Assembly: GCA_002353485.1 (NCBI GenBank) | Contig: DEJS01000011.1 | Span: 1 to 64,000 of the forward strand | Source: Prevotella sp. UBA2742 | GTDB lineage: Bacteria; Bacteroidota; Bacteroidia; Bacteroidales; Bacteroidaceae | Length of the DNA: 64,000 nt | Direction: 5' to 3' | Shown: positions 42,974-51,959 of the stretch, piece by piece | How the letters are laid out: each line of letters starts with the position of its first letter | How positions within the stretch are numbered: position 1 is the stretch's first letter | Notes under the pieces: model-generated | The model's input: only the letters and a program-made list of their open reading frames with translations | What the model was told of the DNA's origin: nothing | The model's database searches: none | Translations under genes and position numbers: made by a program

Positions 42974-44065
42974 ATGGCAAACACAACGGAAAACGCGAAT
43001 TTGTGTGGTCTGAAGCGTGAAAACTTCCAGACCACTATTAATGGAAAGAAAACCGATTTGTACATTCTCAGGAACCGTAAAGGTTTCGAAGTAGCTATCT
43101 CTAACTATGGCGGAGCTATTTGCGCCATCATGGTGCCTGACAAAGACGGTAACGTGGGAAACGTCATCCAAGGACACGACAGCATCCAGCAGTTGATGAG
43201 TGGTAAAGAGCCTTATCTCTCAACACTGATAGGCCGTTGGGGCAACCGTATATGCAAGGGACAGTTCACGCTGAATGGCAAGGACTACCAACTGGCTATC
43301 AATGATGGTCCTAACCATCTTCATGGCGGTCAAATAGGCTTTAATGCAAAAGTCTGGGACGCCCGACAGATGGGACCACGTTCGCTGGCTCTACACCGCG
43401 TATCATCGTATGGCGAGGAAGGTTTTACCGGTGAATTGGATGTTACTGTAGAGTTCACCTTTACCGACCAGAACGAACTGGTAATGGAATATCTGGCCAC
43501 AACAAACAAGAAGACTATTGTCAACCTGACACATCATGCATTCTTCAGTCTTGCCGGTACTGCCGACCCAACACCAACCATAGAGGACCAGATTTGCGAG
43601 ATTAATGCAGACTTCTATCTGCCTACCGATGATACAGCCATCCCAACGGGTGAGATCTTGAAGGTAGAGGGTACACCGTTCGACTTCCGCAGTCCGAAAC
43701 CTTTCGGTAAAGACATCGATGCAGATAACGAACAGATTAAGTTTGGTAAAGGTTATGACCACAACTATGTGCTCAACAAAAAAGAAGAATGCGAGTTAAG
43801 CTTTGCAGCCCGTATTACAGACCCGAAGAGCGGTCGTACCCTTGAATGCTATACGACGGAGCCAGGCATGCAGCTTTATACCGCCAACTATGCCAACGGC
43901 TACAAAGGCGCCAACGGGGCCACCTTCCCACGTCGTTCAGCAGTCTGTCTCGAATGCCAACACTTTCCAGACAGTCCTAACCGCCCGTATTTCCCCTCTG
44001 TGGTACTGAACCCAGGACAACAATATAAGCAGAAAACCGTTTATCGTTTCGGTATTAATGCCTAA
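42974..44065 (+). CDS. galM: Aldose 1-epimerase, cytoplasmic
   Basis: 363 residues, no signal peptide. Markers are ISNYGGAICAIMVPDKDGNV, IGRWGNRICKGQFTLNGKDY, GPNHLHGGQIGFNAKVWDAR (substrate His), VNLTHHAFFSLAG (catalytic His) and LNKKEECELSF; the catalytic Glu is probably in ECYTTEPGMQLYTANY. It interconverts alpha and beta sugar anomers and feeds alpha-galactose to GalK. It is followed by galK after 13 bp. A second, lipoprotein mutarotase is encoded at 45392. Confidence 0.92.
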   Translation: MANTTENANLCGLKRENFQTTINGKKTDLYILRNRKGFEVAISNYGGAICAIMVPDKDGNVGNVIQGHDSIQQLMSGKEPYLSTLIGRWGNRICKGQFTLNGKDYQLAINDGPNHLHGGQIGFNAKVWDARQMGPRSLALHRVSSYGEEGFTGELDVTVEFTFTDQNELVMEYLATTNKKTIVNLTHHAFFSLAGTADPTPTIEDQICEINADFYLPTDDTAIPTGEILKVEGTPFDFRSPKPFGKDIDADNEQIKFGKGYDHNYVLNKKEECELSFAARITDPKSGRTLECYTTEPGMQLYTANYANGYKGANGATFPRRSAVCLECQHFPDSPNRPYFPSVVLNPGQQYKQKTVYRFGINA

Positions 44066-44078
44066 AGAACAATAGGTT

Positions 44079-45245
44079 ATGCTGGATATTGAATTTGTCA
44101 GAAACCGATTTGTCAAGCATTTTGACGGCAAAACGGGAAGTGTTTACACCTCACCTGGGCGCATCAACCTGATAGGGGAACACACAGACTACAATGGCGG
44201 TTTCGTGTTTCCTGGAGCAGTCGACAAAGGAGTTGTAGCCGAGATGCGAGCAAACGGCACGGAAGATACAGTGATGGCATATGCTATAGACCTGAAAGAC
44301 CGTGTTGACTTTAAGCTCTCCGACCCTAACGGGCCTAGGGCTTCGTGGGCTCGGTACATCTATGGTATTGCTTTAGAGATGAGCAAGTTGGGCGTCCCCG
44401 TAAAAGGTTTTAACATTGCCTTTGCAGGTGATGTTCCCTTAGGGGCCGGCATGTCATCGAGTGCTGCCATGGAGAGTTGTTTTGCCTATGGGCTTAATGA
44501 CATTTTCGGCGACAACAAAGTATCACAATGGGATATGGTCCTCGCAGGTCAGGCTACCGAACACAATTACTGTGGCGTCAACTGTGGCATCATGGATCAG
44601 TTTGCTTCTGTTTTCGGAAAGTCTGGTTGTCTGATGCGACTGGACTGTAGAAGCAGGGAATTTGAATATTTCCCCTTCAAGCCCGACGGCTACCGTCTGG
44701 TACTATTAGACTCCGTTGTCAAACACCAGCTGGCAGGATCACCATATAACGACCGTCGCAACTCATGTGAAAACATCGTAAAGCACATTGCAGCCAAGCA
44801 TCCGGAAAACAAGTATGAGACATTGCGCGACTGCAGTTGGGAAGAGTTGGATGAGATCAAGGCGGAAGTCAGCGAGGAAGACTACCGACGAGCTAAATTC
44901 GTTCTTGGTGAGAAAGACCGTGTGCTTGCTGTATGCGACGCCCTTACGGAAGGCGACTATGAGAAAGTTGGCGAGTTAATGTATCAGACTCATGAGGGAC
45001 TGTCAAAGGACTACGAGGTAAGTTGTGAGGAATTAGACTTCCTTAACGACATTGCCAAGGAGAATGGCGTCACTGGCTCGCGCATCATGGGAGGTGGCTT
45101 TGGCGGCTGTACCATCAATCTGGTTCGCAACGATCTGTACCGAAAATTCATTGAAGATGCAAAGAAACGATTCAACGAAAAATACGGCCATGAACCAAAA
45201 GTGTATGACGTAGTCATTAGCGATGGTTCAAGAAAGCTCTGTTGA
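44079..45245 (+). CDS. galK: Galactokinase
   Basis: 388 residues of the GHMP kinase family. SPGRINLIGEHTDYNGGFVF is the galactokinase signature, VPLGAGMSSSAAMESCFAYG the ATP-binding motif, and GSRIMGGGFGGCTINLV the C-terminal motif 3. NCGIMDQFASVFG contains the catalytic Asp. It phosphorylates alpha-D-galactose at C1 in the cytoplasm. Terminator hairpin follows at 45267. galT and galE are not in the window. Confidence 0.95.
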   Translation: MLDIEFVRNRFVKHFDGKTGSVYTSPGRINLIGEHTDYNGGFVFPGAVDKGVVAEMRANGTEDTVMAYAIDLKDRVDFKLSDPNGPRASWARYIYGIALEMSKLGVPVKGFNIAFAGDVPLGAGMSSSAAMESCFAYGLNDIFGDNKVSQWDMVLAGQATEHNYCGVNCGIMDQFASVFGKSGCLMRLDCRSREFEYFPFKPDGYRLVLLDSVVKHQLAGSPYNDRRNSCENIVKHIAAKHPENKYETLRDCSWEELDEIKAEVSEEDYRRAKFVLGEKDRVLAVCDALTEGDYEKVGELMYQTHEGLSKDYEVSCEELDFLNDIAKENGVTGSRIMGGGFGGCTINLVRNDLYRKFIEDAKKRFNEKYGHEPKVYDVVISDGSRKLC

Positions 45246-45266
45246 AGATTAAAAAAGAGTTAAAAA

Positions 45267-45308
45267 GGCAGCGTGAAGTGTAAAAAATACACTCGCGCTG
45301 TCTTTTTT
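45267..45308 (+). terminator. Rho-independent terminator after galK
   Basis: A long hairpin with outer CAGCG / CGCTG and inner AGTGTA / TACACT stems around an A-rich loop, followed by a T-run (TCTTTTTT). Confidence 0.85.
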
Positions 45309-45391
45309 ATGAGAAAAGCCTTTGTCATTTCGGAAATTAATAGTAATTTTACAGCCAAAATTACAATAATATAACTAAAAACAATTTAAAA

Positions 45392-46570
45392 ATGAAAGAC
45401 ATGAAACATGTTTTTGCAGGAATGACAGTGGCAGTAGCCCTGTTGACTGCATGTGCTTCTGGTGAACAGAAGGCATTAACGGTATCAGGGCTTGACCCTG
45501 CCAAGTTTGACACGCTGATTAACCAAAAGCCTGTTAAGCTCTACACGTTGAAGAACAACAATGGAATGGAAGTCTGCATCACCAATTATGGTGGCCGCGT
45601 GGTCAGCCTTGTAGTGCCTGATCGTGACAACAAACAGGTAGACGTTGTGTTGGGTTTCGACAACATCCATCAGTATGCAGACACTCTGAACTCCCCCAGT
45701 GATTATGGTTCCAGCGTAGGCCGTTATGCAAACCGCATCAAGAACGGTCAGTTTACCTTGGGCGACTCCACCTACCAGCTGCGTCTGAACGACGGACCTA
45801 ACAGCTTGCATGGCGGCGGTACCACAGGATGGATGAATCAGGTATATGAAGCAGAACAGATAGGCGACTCAATTCTAAAGCTAACCATCGTTGCGCAGGA
45901 CGGCGAAAATGGCTTCCCCGGCACCGTAACAGCAGTCACCACCTATAAAGTAACTGCTGACAACACACTGGACATGACTTGGGAGGCTACCACCGACAAG
46001 GAAACCATCATTAACCAGACGAACCACAACTATTACAACCTATCTGGTGACTTCACACAAGCCGGTTACGACCAGGTACTGTATGTCAATGCCGACAAGT
46101 TTACTGCTTCTGACAAGTTGTATATCCCCACAGGTGAGATTCGAGACGTTGAGGGTACTCCGTTCGACTTCCGTACTGCTCATGCCATAGGTGACAGCAT
46201 CAATGCAGCATACGACCAGATACAGAACGCAACCGGCTACGACCACAACTTCTGTCTAAACACTTGGAAGGACGGCAAGGGAGACGACACACAGGTATGC
46301 GCTTCGCTCTACTCCCCCAAGACAGGCATTCTGATGGAGATGTATACCAACGAGCCTGGCGTTCAGGTATATAGCGGTAATTTCCAGGGAGTAGGACGCG
46401 ATGCTGACATCGTCCGCAAGCATGGAATAAAATATCCGAAGCATGTGTCTGTATGCCTGGAAAGTCAGAAATTCCCTGACAGCCCCAACCATCCTGAATG
46501 GGCAAGCCCCGTGTTGAAGCCAGGTGAGAAATACTACAGCCATGCTGCCTATAAGTTCTCTACGAAGTAA
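45392..46570 (+). CDS. galM: Aldose 1-epimerase, exported lipoprotein
   Basis: 392 residues. A lipoprotein signal ends with the acceptor Cys at residue 21 (VALLTACASG). The mature part is a full mutarotase: ITNYGGRVVSLVVPDRDNKQ, SVGRYANRIKNGQFTLGDST, GPNSLHGGGTTGWMNQVYEA, INQTNHNYYNLSGDF and MYTNEPGVQVYSGNFQG. It would act in the periplasm or at the outer membrane, bringing sugars to the anomer used by the transporter. The sodium symporter gene follows after 35 bp, which supports a joint role in sugar uptake. Confidence 0.92.
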   Translation: MKDMKHVFAGMTVAVALLTACASGEQKALTVSGLDPAKFDTLINQKPVKLYTLKNNNGMEVCITNYGGRVVSLVVPDRDNKQVDVVLGFDNIHQYADTLNSPSDYGSSVGRYANRIKNGQFTLGDSTYQLRLNDGPNSLHGGGTTGWMNQVYEAEQIGDSILKLTIVAQDGENGFPGTVTAVTTYKVTADNTLDMTWEATTDKETIINQTNHNYYNLSGDFTQAGYDQVLYVNADKFTASDKLYIPTGEIRDVEGTPFDFRTAHAIGDSINAAYDQIQNATGYDHNFCLNTWKDGKGDDTQVCASLYSPKTGILMEMYTNEPGVQVYSGNFQGVGRDADIVRKHGIKYPKHVSVCLESQKFPDSPNHPEWASPVLKPGEKYYSHAAYKFSTK

Positions 46571-46605
46571 GCAAAGAAACAAACTATATAATGTAAAATG
46601 TACAA

Positions 46606-48594
46606 ATGGAAACAATCATCAATGCGTTAAGCAACAATGGCTTTAGGACCGCTGACTATATGGTCTTTATAGCCTACATCATTATTCTTGTGAGCATGGG
46701 TATTTTTCTCTCACGCAACAAGAAAGGAGAAGAGAAATCATCAAGCGACTACTTCCTTGCAGGTAACACCCTGACATGGTGGGCTGTGGGCGCCTCGCTC
46801 ATCGCAGCCAACATTTCGGCAGAACAGTTTATCGGTATGTCAGGCTCGGCTTTCAAGTCGGGTATTGCCATGGCAGCCTACGAACTGATGGCTGCAGCCA
46901 CGCTGATTGTGGTGGCAAAGTTCCTTCTGCCTATAATGATTGAGAAGAAGATATTCACCATTCCTCAGTTCCTGCGTGAGCGCTATAATTGGGGCGTAGG
47001 ACTGGCATTCTCCATCTTCTGGCTCTTTCTGTATGTCTTCATCAACCTGACGTCTGTAGCATGGCTGGGGGCATTGGCTATCAAGCAGATTCTGGGTCTG
47101 CCTGCTGTAGCTGGTGTCTTCCTGGGTATGAATGTGGACATGACATTGCTTTGGATTATCTTCGGTCTCTTCGTCATTGCCGGTTTGTATTCAATCTACG
47201 GTGGTCTGGCTTCAGTAGCTTGGACAGACGTGATGCAGGTGACCTTCCTCGTAGGTGGAGGTCTGATAACAGCCTATGCTGCACTTGACGTCATTGCTCC
47301 CTATGTAAACGCCGATAATGCCCTTTCCGCCTTGGGTAAGATAGTAACAGAGCTGGGAAATATCGAGGGTGACAAGCACTTCAACCTCATTGTAACACGT
47401 AATGCCGAACTTTATCCTGACATCGACGGTCTGACGGCTACCGGTCAGGCTATCCTTAGCACCGAAGGCAACCCTGTTGGTTCTGATCCCTACTTCGACA
47501 TTCCCGGTATCGTAGTGATTGTTGGTGCCCTATGGCTTACCAACCTTGGCTACTGGGGCTTCAACCAGTACATCATTCAGAAAGGTCTTGCAGCCAAGTC
47601 TCTGGCCGAGGCTAAGAAAGGTATGATTTTCGCAGCATTCCTGAAGATTCTTATTCCGTTTATCGTATGTATTCCCGGTGTGTGCGCCTTCTACATTATG
47701 TCGCAGAAGCCTGAGCTCTATGAGTCGCTGGCTGGTGAGATTACCCGTTCAGACGATGCTTATCCCTTCCTCATCCGTAACTTCACCCCTGTCGTTGTGA
47801 AGGGTCTGTCGTTTGCCGCCTTGGCTGCAGCCGTTATTTCGTCACTGGCATCTATGTTCAATTCAACGTCAACCATCTTCACAATGGATATCTACAAACA
47901 GTTCTTCAACAAGAATGCTTCCGAGAAGAAGTTGGTAAACGTTGGTCGTATGACTTCTGTATGTGCACTGATTATGGCCCTGATAGCCGTATATCCTATC
48001 ATGGGTAGTGCCGACCAAGCTTTCCAGATCATTCAGGAGTACTCTGGCTTTGTATATCCCGGCGTTGTGGTCATCTTCGGACTTGGCCTGCTATGGAAAC
48101 GTGCTTCCGGAGTGGCAGCCGTTGCAACGGCCATCGGTACATTCGTATTCTCCATCTTGTTCAAGTTTATGATGCCAGACACACCATTCCTGCTTCGTAT
48201 GGGCTACGTATTCGTCTGCCTCTGCATTATGTTCTTCGGCTTGTCGTTCCATTCTAAGAACACCGTACCGGCAAAGCAACAGGAGTTGTGGGCTGTGAAG
48301 AAGCAACTGAAGTGGTCAGACCGTCTTTTCTACGCTACGCTCATCTCCTTGGTTGTTGGCATCTATGGCATGTACAAGCCTGAGCTTCGCGTGTACGGCT
48401 TCGAGGCTATGTTCTTCCTCGCCAGTATGTTCTTCGCCCTGAGCATTTACCTTCGCTCCAACGCTAAAGACAAGGTTCAGGATCCGAAGGCTGTCGATAT
48501 CGACCTGAAGTTGTTCCGTACAGACAGTGCCTTCAAGATTGGTGCCTATGGTGTCATTATCATCCTTGCCATTCTCTATATCGCACTTTGGTAA
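46606..48594 (+). CDS. Sodium:sugar symporter (SSS/SGLT family)
   Basis: 662 residues with about 14 membrane segments. Family markers: SSDYFLAGNTLTWWAVGASL, ANISAEQFIGMSGSAFKSG, YGGLASVAWTDVMQVTFL, TNLGYWGFNQYIIQ and SSLASMFNSTSTIFTMDIY (sodium-site region). The whole resembles vSGLT from Vibrio, with a C-terminal extension. It carries galactose, glucose or arabinose into the cell with sodium. A lipoprotein mutarotase gene precedes it and the arabinose regulator, araD and araA follow, so arabinose is the likely substrate, with galactose possible. Confidence 0.9.
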   Translation: METIINALSNNGFRTADYMVFIAYIIILVSMGIFLSRNKKGEEKSSSDYFLAGNTLTWWAVGASLIAANISAEQFIGMSGSAFKSGIAMAAYELMAAATLIVVAKFLLPIMIEKKIFTIPQFLRERYNWGVGLAFSIFWLFLYVFINLTSVAWLGALAIKQILGLPAVAGVFLGMNVDMTLLWIIFGLFVIAGLYSIYGGLASVAWTDVMQVTFLVGGGLITAYAALDVIAPYVNADNALSALGKIVTELGNIEGDKHFNLIVTRNAELYPDIDGLTATGQAILSTEGNPVGSDPYFDIPGIVVIVGALWLTNLGYWGFNQYIIQKGLAAKSLAEAKKGMIFAAFLKILIPFIVCIPGVCAFYIMSQKPELYESLAGEITRSDDAYPFLIRNFTPVVVKGLSFAALAAAVISSLASMFNSTSTIFTMDIYKQFFNKNASEKKLVNVGRMTSVCALIMALIAVYPIMGSADQAFQIIQEYSGFVYPGVVVIFGLGLLWKRASGVAAVATAIGTFVFSILFKFMMPDTPFLLRMGYVFVCLCIMFFGLSFHSKNTVPAKQQELWAVKKQLKWSDRLFYATLISLVVGIYGMYKPELRVYGFEAMFFLASMFFALSIYLRSNAKDKVQDPKAVDIDLKLFRTDSAFKIGAYGVIIILAILYIALW

Positions 48595-48597
48595 GCA

Positions 48598-49275
48598 ATG
48601 ACATCCTACTATTTTGAACATCAGAAAATCTTCCTATCTGTCGACTGCATCATCTTTGGCTTCGACGACAACAAGCTGAAGATACTCATAGGTCGACGGC
48701 AGATGGACCCCGGTCGTGGCGAATGGAGTCTCTACGGAGGCTTTGTTCGCAACACCGAGAGCATAGATGACGCCGCAAACCGTACGCTTTTCCAGCTGAC
48801 AGGCATGCGCAACGTCTACATGCGTCAAGTGGGAGCTTTCGGCAGTGTCGACCGTGACCCTGGTGAGCGCGTGGTCTCTGTAGCCTATTATGCGCTCATC
48901 AACGTCAAGGACTATGATGAGAAGCTGATGTTGGAGCACGGAGTTGAGTGGGTCAGTGTAGACGACATCCCCCATCTTTTCTCCGACCACAACGATATGG
49001 TGAAGAAGGCCCGCAAACTGATGCAGCAGAAGATGCGTACAGAGCCGGTAGGCTTCAATCTGCTGCCCGACCTGTTCACGCTGACCCAGTTACAGCGTCT
49101 ATACGAAGCTGTCAACGGTGAAGAAATAGACAAACGCAACTTCCGCAAGCGCATCAAAGACATGGAATACATTGAGAAGACAGAACTTGTGGACAAGATA
49201 AACTCACGACGCGGCGCTGCCCTATATCGTTTTAATAAGAAAGTATATAATGTTGAACCACATTTCAAACTATAG
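48598..49275 (+). CDS. araR: Nudix-type transcriptional regulator AraR
   Basis: 225 residues. Residues 1 to about 140 form a Nudix fold (IFLSVDCIIFGFDDNKLKIL, GEWSLYGGFV), but the Nudix box is degenerate: the REUXEE residues that bind metal are replaced in DDAANRTLFQLTGM, so it should not hydrolyse nucleotides. The C-terminal part is a winged helix (FTLTQLQRLYEAV, DKRNFRKRIKDMEYIE) as in NrtR-like regulators. In Bacteroides the orthologous protein controls arabinose genes and senses arabinose. It starts 3 bp after the symporter gene and is followed by araD after 5 bp, so it would regulate its own operon. Confidence 0.88.
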   Translation: MTSYYFEHQKIFLSVDCIIFGFDDNKLKILIGRRQMDPGRGEWSLYGGFVRNTESIDDAANRTLFQLTGMRNVYMRQVGAFGSVDRDPGERVVSVAYYALINVKDYDEKLMLEHGVEWVSVDDIPHLFSDHNDMVKKARKLMQQKMRTEPVGFNLLPDLFTLTQLQRLYEAVNGEEIDKRNFRKRIKDMEYIEKTELVDKINSRRGAALYRFNKKVYNVEPHFKL

Positions 49276-49280
49276 CTAAA

Positions 49281-49979
49281 ATGTTAGAAGAACTAAAACA
49301 AAAAGTATTCAAGGCCAACCTTGACCTTGTGAAGCACAACCTCGTGATATTTACCTGGGGCAACGTGTCAGCCATTGACCGTGAGAAAGGCCTCGTAGTC
49401 ATTAAACCCTCTGGCGTAGAGTACGACGTAATGAAGGCCGAGGACATGGTGGTGGTAGACCTTGAAACCGGTAAGGTGGTCGAGGGTGACCTGAACCCCT
49501 CCAGCGATACGCCAACTCACCTTATTTTATATAAGGCATTCCCCGAACTGGGCGGCATTGTGCATACCCACTCCACCTATGCCACAGCGTGGGCACAGGC
49601 CGGAAAGGACATTCCCAACATCGGCACCACGCATGCCGACTACTTCCACGACTGCATTCCCTGCACTGAGGCCATGACGGCAGACCAGATGCCTGAATAT
49701 GAGAAAGAGACTGGCGTGGTCATCGTCGACCGCTTCAAGAAGGACAATATCAACCCAGTGCACACTCCTGCCGTTCTTGTAAAGAACCATGGTCCCTTTG
49801 CCTGGGGTAAGGATGCCGACCAGGCCGTCTATCATGCCGTAGTGGCAGAGCAATGTGCCAAGATGGCCTTCATCTCATTCGTGGTGAACCCCGATACCAA
49901 GATGAACCCCCTGCTTGTCGAGAAGCACTTCTCACGCAAGCACGGGCCGAACGCCTATTATGGACAGAAGAAAAAGTAA
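49281..49979 (+). CDS. araD: L-ribulose-5-phosphate 4-epimerase
   Basis: 232 residues of the class II aldolase/epimerase family: VIFTWGNVSAIDREKGLVVI, KPSGVEYDVMKAEDMVVVD, SSDTPTHLILYKAFPELGGI, and zinc-binding VHTHSTYATAWAQAG and GTTHADYFH with a third His near KNHGPFAWG. It converts L-ribulose 5-phosphate to D-xylulose 5-phosphate for the pentose phosphate pathway. araA follows after 23 bp. Confidence 0.95.
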   Translation: MLEELKQKVFKANLDLVKHNLVIFTWGNVSAIDREKGLVVIKPSGVEYDVMKAEDMVVVDLETGKVVEGDLNPSSDTPTHLILYKAFPELGGIVHTHSTYATAWAQAGKDIPNIGTTHADYFHDCIPCTEAMTADQMPEYEKETGVVIVDRFKKDNINPVHTPAVLVKNHGPFAWGKDADQAVYHAVVAEQCAKMAFISFVVNPDTKMNPLLVEKHFSRKHGPNAYYGQKKK

Positions 49980-50002
49980 TAACCTAAAAAAGACAAACTA
50001 TA

Positions 50003-51541
50003 ATGAAAGCATTTGAGAATTTAGAATTATGGTGGGTAACTGGTGCGCAGTTGCTCTACGGAGGTGACGCTGTAGTGGCTGTCGACGGACACTCTAAGGA
50101 GATGGTTGACGGACTGAACAATAGTGGCATTATTCCTATCAAGGTGGTTTACAAGGGCACAGCCAACTCGTCCGTAGAGGTAGAAGACGTGATGAAGGCT
50201 GCCAACAACGACAAGAAGTGCGTGGGCATCATTACGTGGATGCACACCTTCTCGCCCGCTAAGATGTGGATTAAAGGCCTGCAAGCCCTACAAAAGCCCC
50301 TACTCCACTTCCACACACAGTATAACGCCGAGATACCCTGGGAGACCATGGATATGGACTTCATGAACCTGAACCAGAGTGCCCACGGCGACATAGAGTT
50401 CGGACATATCTGCACTCGTATGCGCGTTCCACGCAAGGTTGTCTGCGGCTACTGGAAGGACCAGAAAGCCCTTGAGCAGATAGCCATCTGGGCCCGCGTC
50501 TGCGCCGGTGTTGCTGACGCTCACAACGTGCGCTGCCTGATGTTCGGCATGAACATGAACAATGTGGCCGTGACCGATGGCGACCGCGTGGAGTTCGAAC
50601 AGCGACTGGGCTATCACGTAGACTATTACCCCGTATCGTCCGTCATGGACTACTGGCGCCGCGTCACCGATGCCGAAGTCGATGCACTTGTCGAGGAGTA
50701 TAAGCAGCAGTACACCATCAAGATTGACGAATCGGGCGAGGAGGTCTACTGGCAGAAAGTGCGCAATGCCGCACGTGCCGAGATTGCATTGCGCCGCGTA
50801 CTGAAAGACGAGGGCGCCACGGCCTTCACCACCAACTTCGACGACCTTGGCGATGCCGACATCGACCAGCCTGACTTCTGTGGTTTCGACCAGATTCCCG
50901 GCCTGGCCTCTCAGCGCCTGATGGCAGAGGGCTACGGCTTCGGCGCCGAAGGCGACTGGAAGACGGCCTGCCTCTATCGCACCGTATGGTATGCATCACA
51001 GGGACTGCCCTCTGGCTGTGCCTTCCTCGAGGACTACACGCTTAACTTCGCCGGCGACCGCTCCAGCTGTCTGCAGAGCCACATGCTCGAGGTCACTCCG
51101 CTGATTGCCGTCGACAAGCCCAAACTCGAGGTTCACTTCCTCGGCATCGGCATCCGCAAGCAGCAAACCGCCCGTCTCGTGTTCACATCAAAGACCGGCC
51201 CCGGCATCAAGGCTACCGTCGTAGACCTCGGCAACCGCTTCCGTCTGATTTCCCAGGAGGTGGAGTGCATCGAGCCCAAACCCATGCCCAACCTGCCCGT
51301 GGCCAGCGCCCTCTGGGTGCCCCAGCCCACGTTCGAGATTGGTGCCGGTGCATGGATTCTGGCTGGTGGCACGCACCACTCTGCCTTCTCATACGACCTC
51401 ACCGAGCAGTTCTGGGAGGACTTTGCCGAAATTCAGGGTATTGAGTATGTCAAGATCAACAAGCAGACCAATACCTATGACTTCAAGCAGACGCTGCGCA
51501 ACAACGAGATGTATTTCATGCTGAACAAGGCATTGAAATAA
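50003..51541 (+). CDS. araA: L-arabinose isomerase
   Basis: 512 residues, close to the usual 500. Starts FENLELWWVTGAQLLYGGDA; contains TWMHTFSPAKMWIKGLQALQ, LLHFHTQYNAEIPWETMDMD, NFDDLGDADIDQPDFCGFDQ, and AGGTHHSAFSYDLTEQFWED near the C-terminus (metal-binding His). The expected acidic metal ligands are in the region around residue 305 and 330 (QRLMAEGYGFGAEGDWKTA). It isomerises L-arabinose to L-ribulose using Mn. It ends the araR-araD-araA unit before a strong terminator. Confidence 0.96.
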   Translation: MKAFENLELWWVTGAQLLYGGDAVVAVDGHSKEMVDGLNNSGIIPIKVVYKGTANSSVEVEDVMKAANNDKKCVGIITWMHTFSPAKMWIKGLQALQKPLLHFHTQYNAEIPWETMDMDFMNLNQSAHGDIEFGHICTRMRVPRKVVCGYWKDQKALEQIAIWARVCAGVADAHNVRCLMFGMNMNNVAVTDGDRVEFEQRLGYHVDYYPVSSVMDYWRRVTDAEVDALVEEYKQQYTIKIDESGEEVYWQKVRNAARAEIALRRVLKDEGATAFTTNFDDLGDADIDQPDFCGFDQIPGLASQRLMAEGYGFGAEGDWKTACLYRTVWYASQGLPSGCAFLEDYTLNFAGDRSSCLQSHMLEVTPLIAVDKPKLEVHFLGIGIRKQQTARLVFTSKTGPGIKATVVDLGNRFRLISQEVECIEPKPMPNLPVASALWVPQPTFEIGAGAWILAGGTHHSAFSYDLTEQFWEDFAEIQGIEYVKINKQTNTYDFKQTLRNNEMYFMLNKALK

Positions 51542-51563
51542 CCTTAAAGAATAATTTCTTATC

Positions 51564-51614
51564 AACAGGAACGGGTTATGTCCTGATTACATAACCCGTT
51601 CCTGTTTTTTTTAA
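51564..51614 (+). terminator. Very strong rho-independent terminator after araA
   Basis: A perfect 18-bp stem AACAGGAACGGGTTATGT (51564-51581) / its complement (51589-51606), 7-nt loop, then a T-run. Confidence 0.95.
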
Positions 51615-51686
51615 AGATATGGTAACACTTCTTACTTTCGTTGTAGCGCTATTATGTCAGGAAGATTGTCCACTACAGGTACATCA

Positions 51687-51754
51687 TTTCTTCAGTATAT
51701 GTTCAGTGTTTCACTGAAGAAATACTGGACATATACTGGACACATACTGGACAT
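51687..51754. repeat. Hairpin and three 11-bp tandem repeats upstream of araB
   Basis: TTTCTTCAGT (51687-51696) and ACTGAAGAAA (51713-51722) form perfect arms. Directly after come three ATACTGGACA(T/C) units at 51722, 51733 and 51744. CAGTATATGTTCAG (51693-51706) also pairs with CTGGACATATACTG (51726-51739) with one mismatch. The pattern suits a multi-site operator or a switching RNA, but the promoter at 51919 lies downstream. Confidence 0.7.
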
Positions 51755-51918
51755 GAACGCTTGCCGGACGGTTAATTTACGTTCAGGAAGAGGATGGTGA
51801 TGACTTCCTCCTGGCTACATGCTGACGGGGTATTCGTTAAAATGGCTGCAAAGATACAAAAGTTTTCCAAAATTGCGCGTTTTTAACAGAAATATTTGGT
51901 CTTCTCATAAAATAGAAC
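51755..51918. other. Spacer before the araB promoter
   Basis: About 165 bp without a gene. A GTTAAAAATGGCTGCAAAG-like stretch at 51837 and an AT-rich run up to the promoter box were noticed, but no site could be assigned. Confidence 0.4.
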
Positions 51919-51926
51919 TACTTTTG
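51919..51926 (+). promoter_or_regulatory. -7 promoter box of araB
   Basis: TACTTTTG, fitting TAnnTTTG, 33 bp before the ATG at 51960. Confidence 0.55.
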
Positions 51927-51959
51927 CAAGACAAAACCCAAAAACAATAAAGAAACATT

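Noticed and set aside
42974..46570. Two galM genes as a recent tandem duplication
   Set aside because: They differ strongly in sequence and in cellular location (cytosol versus lipoprotein), so they are old paralogues with separate tasks.
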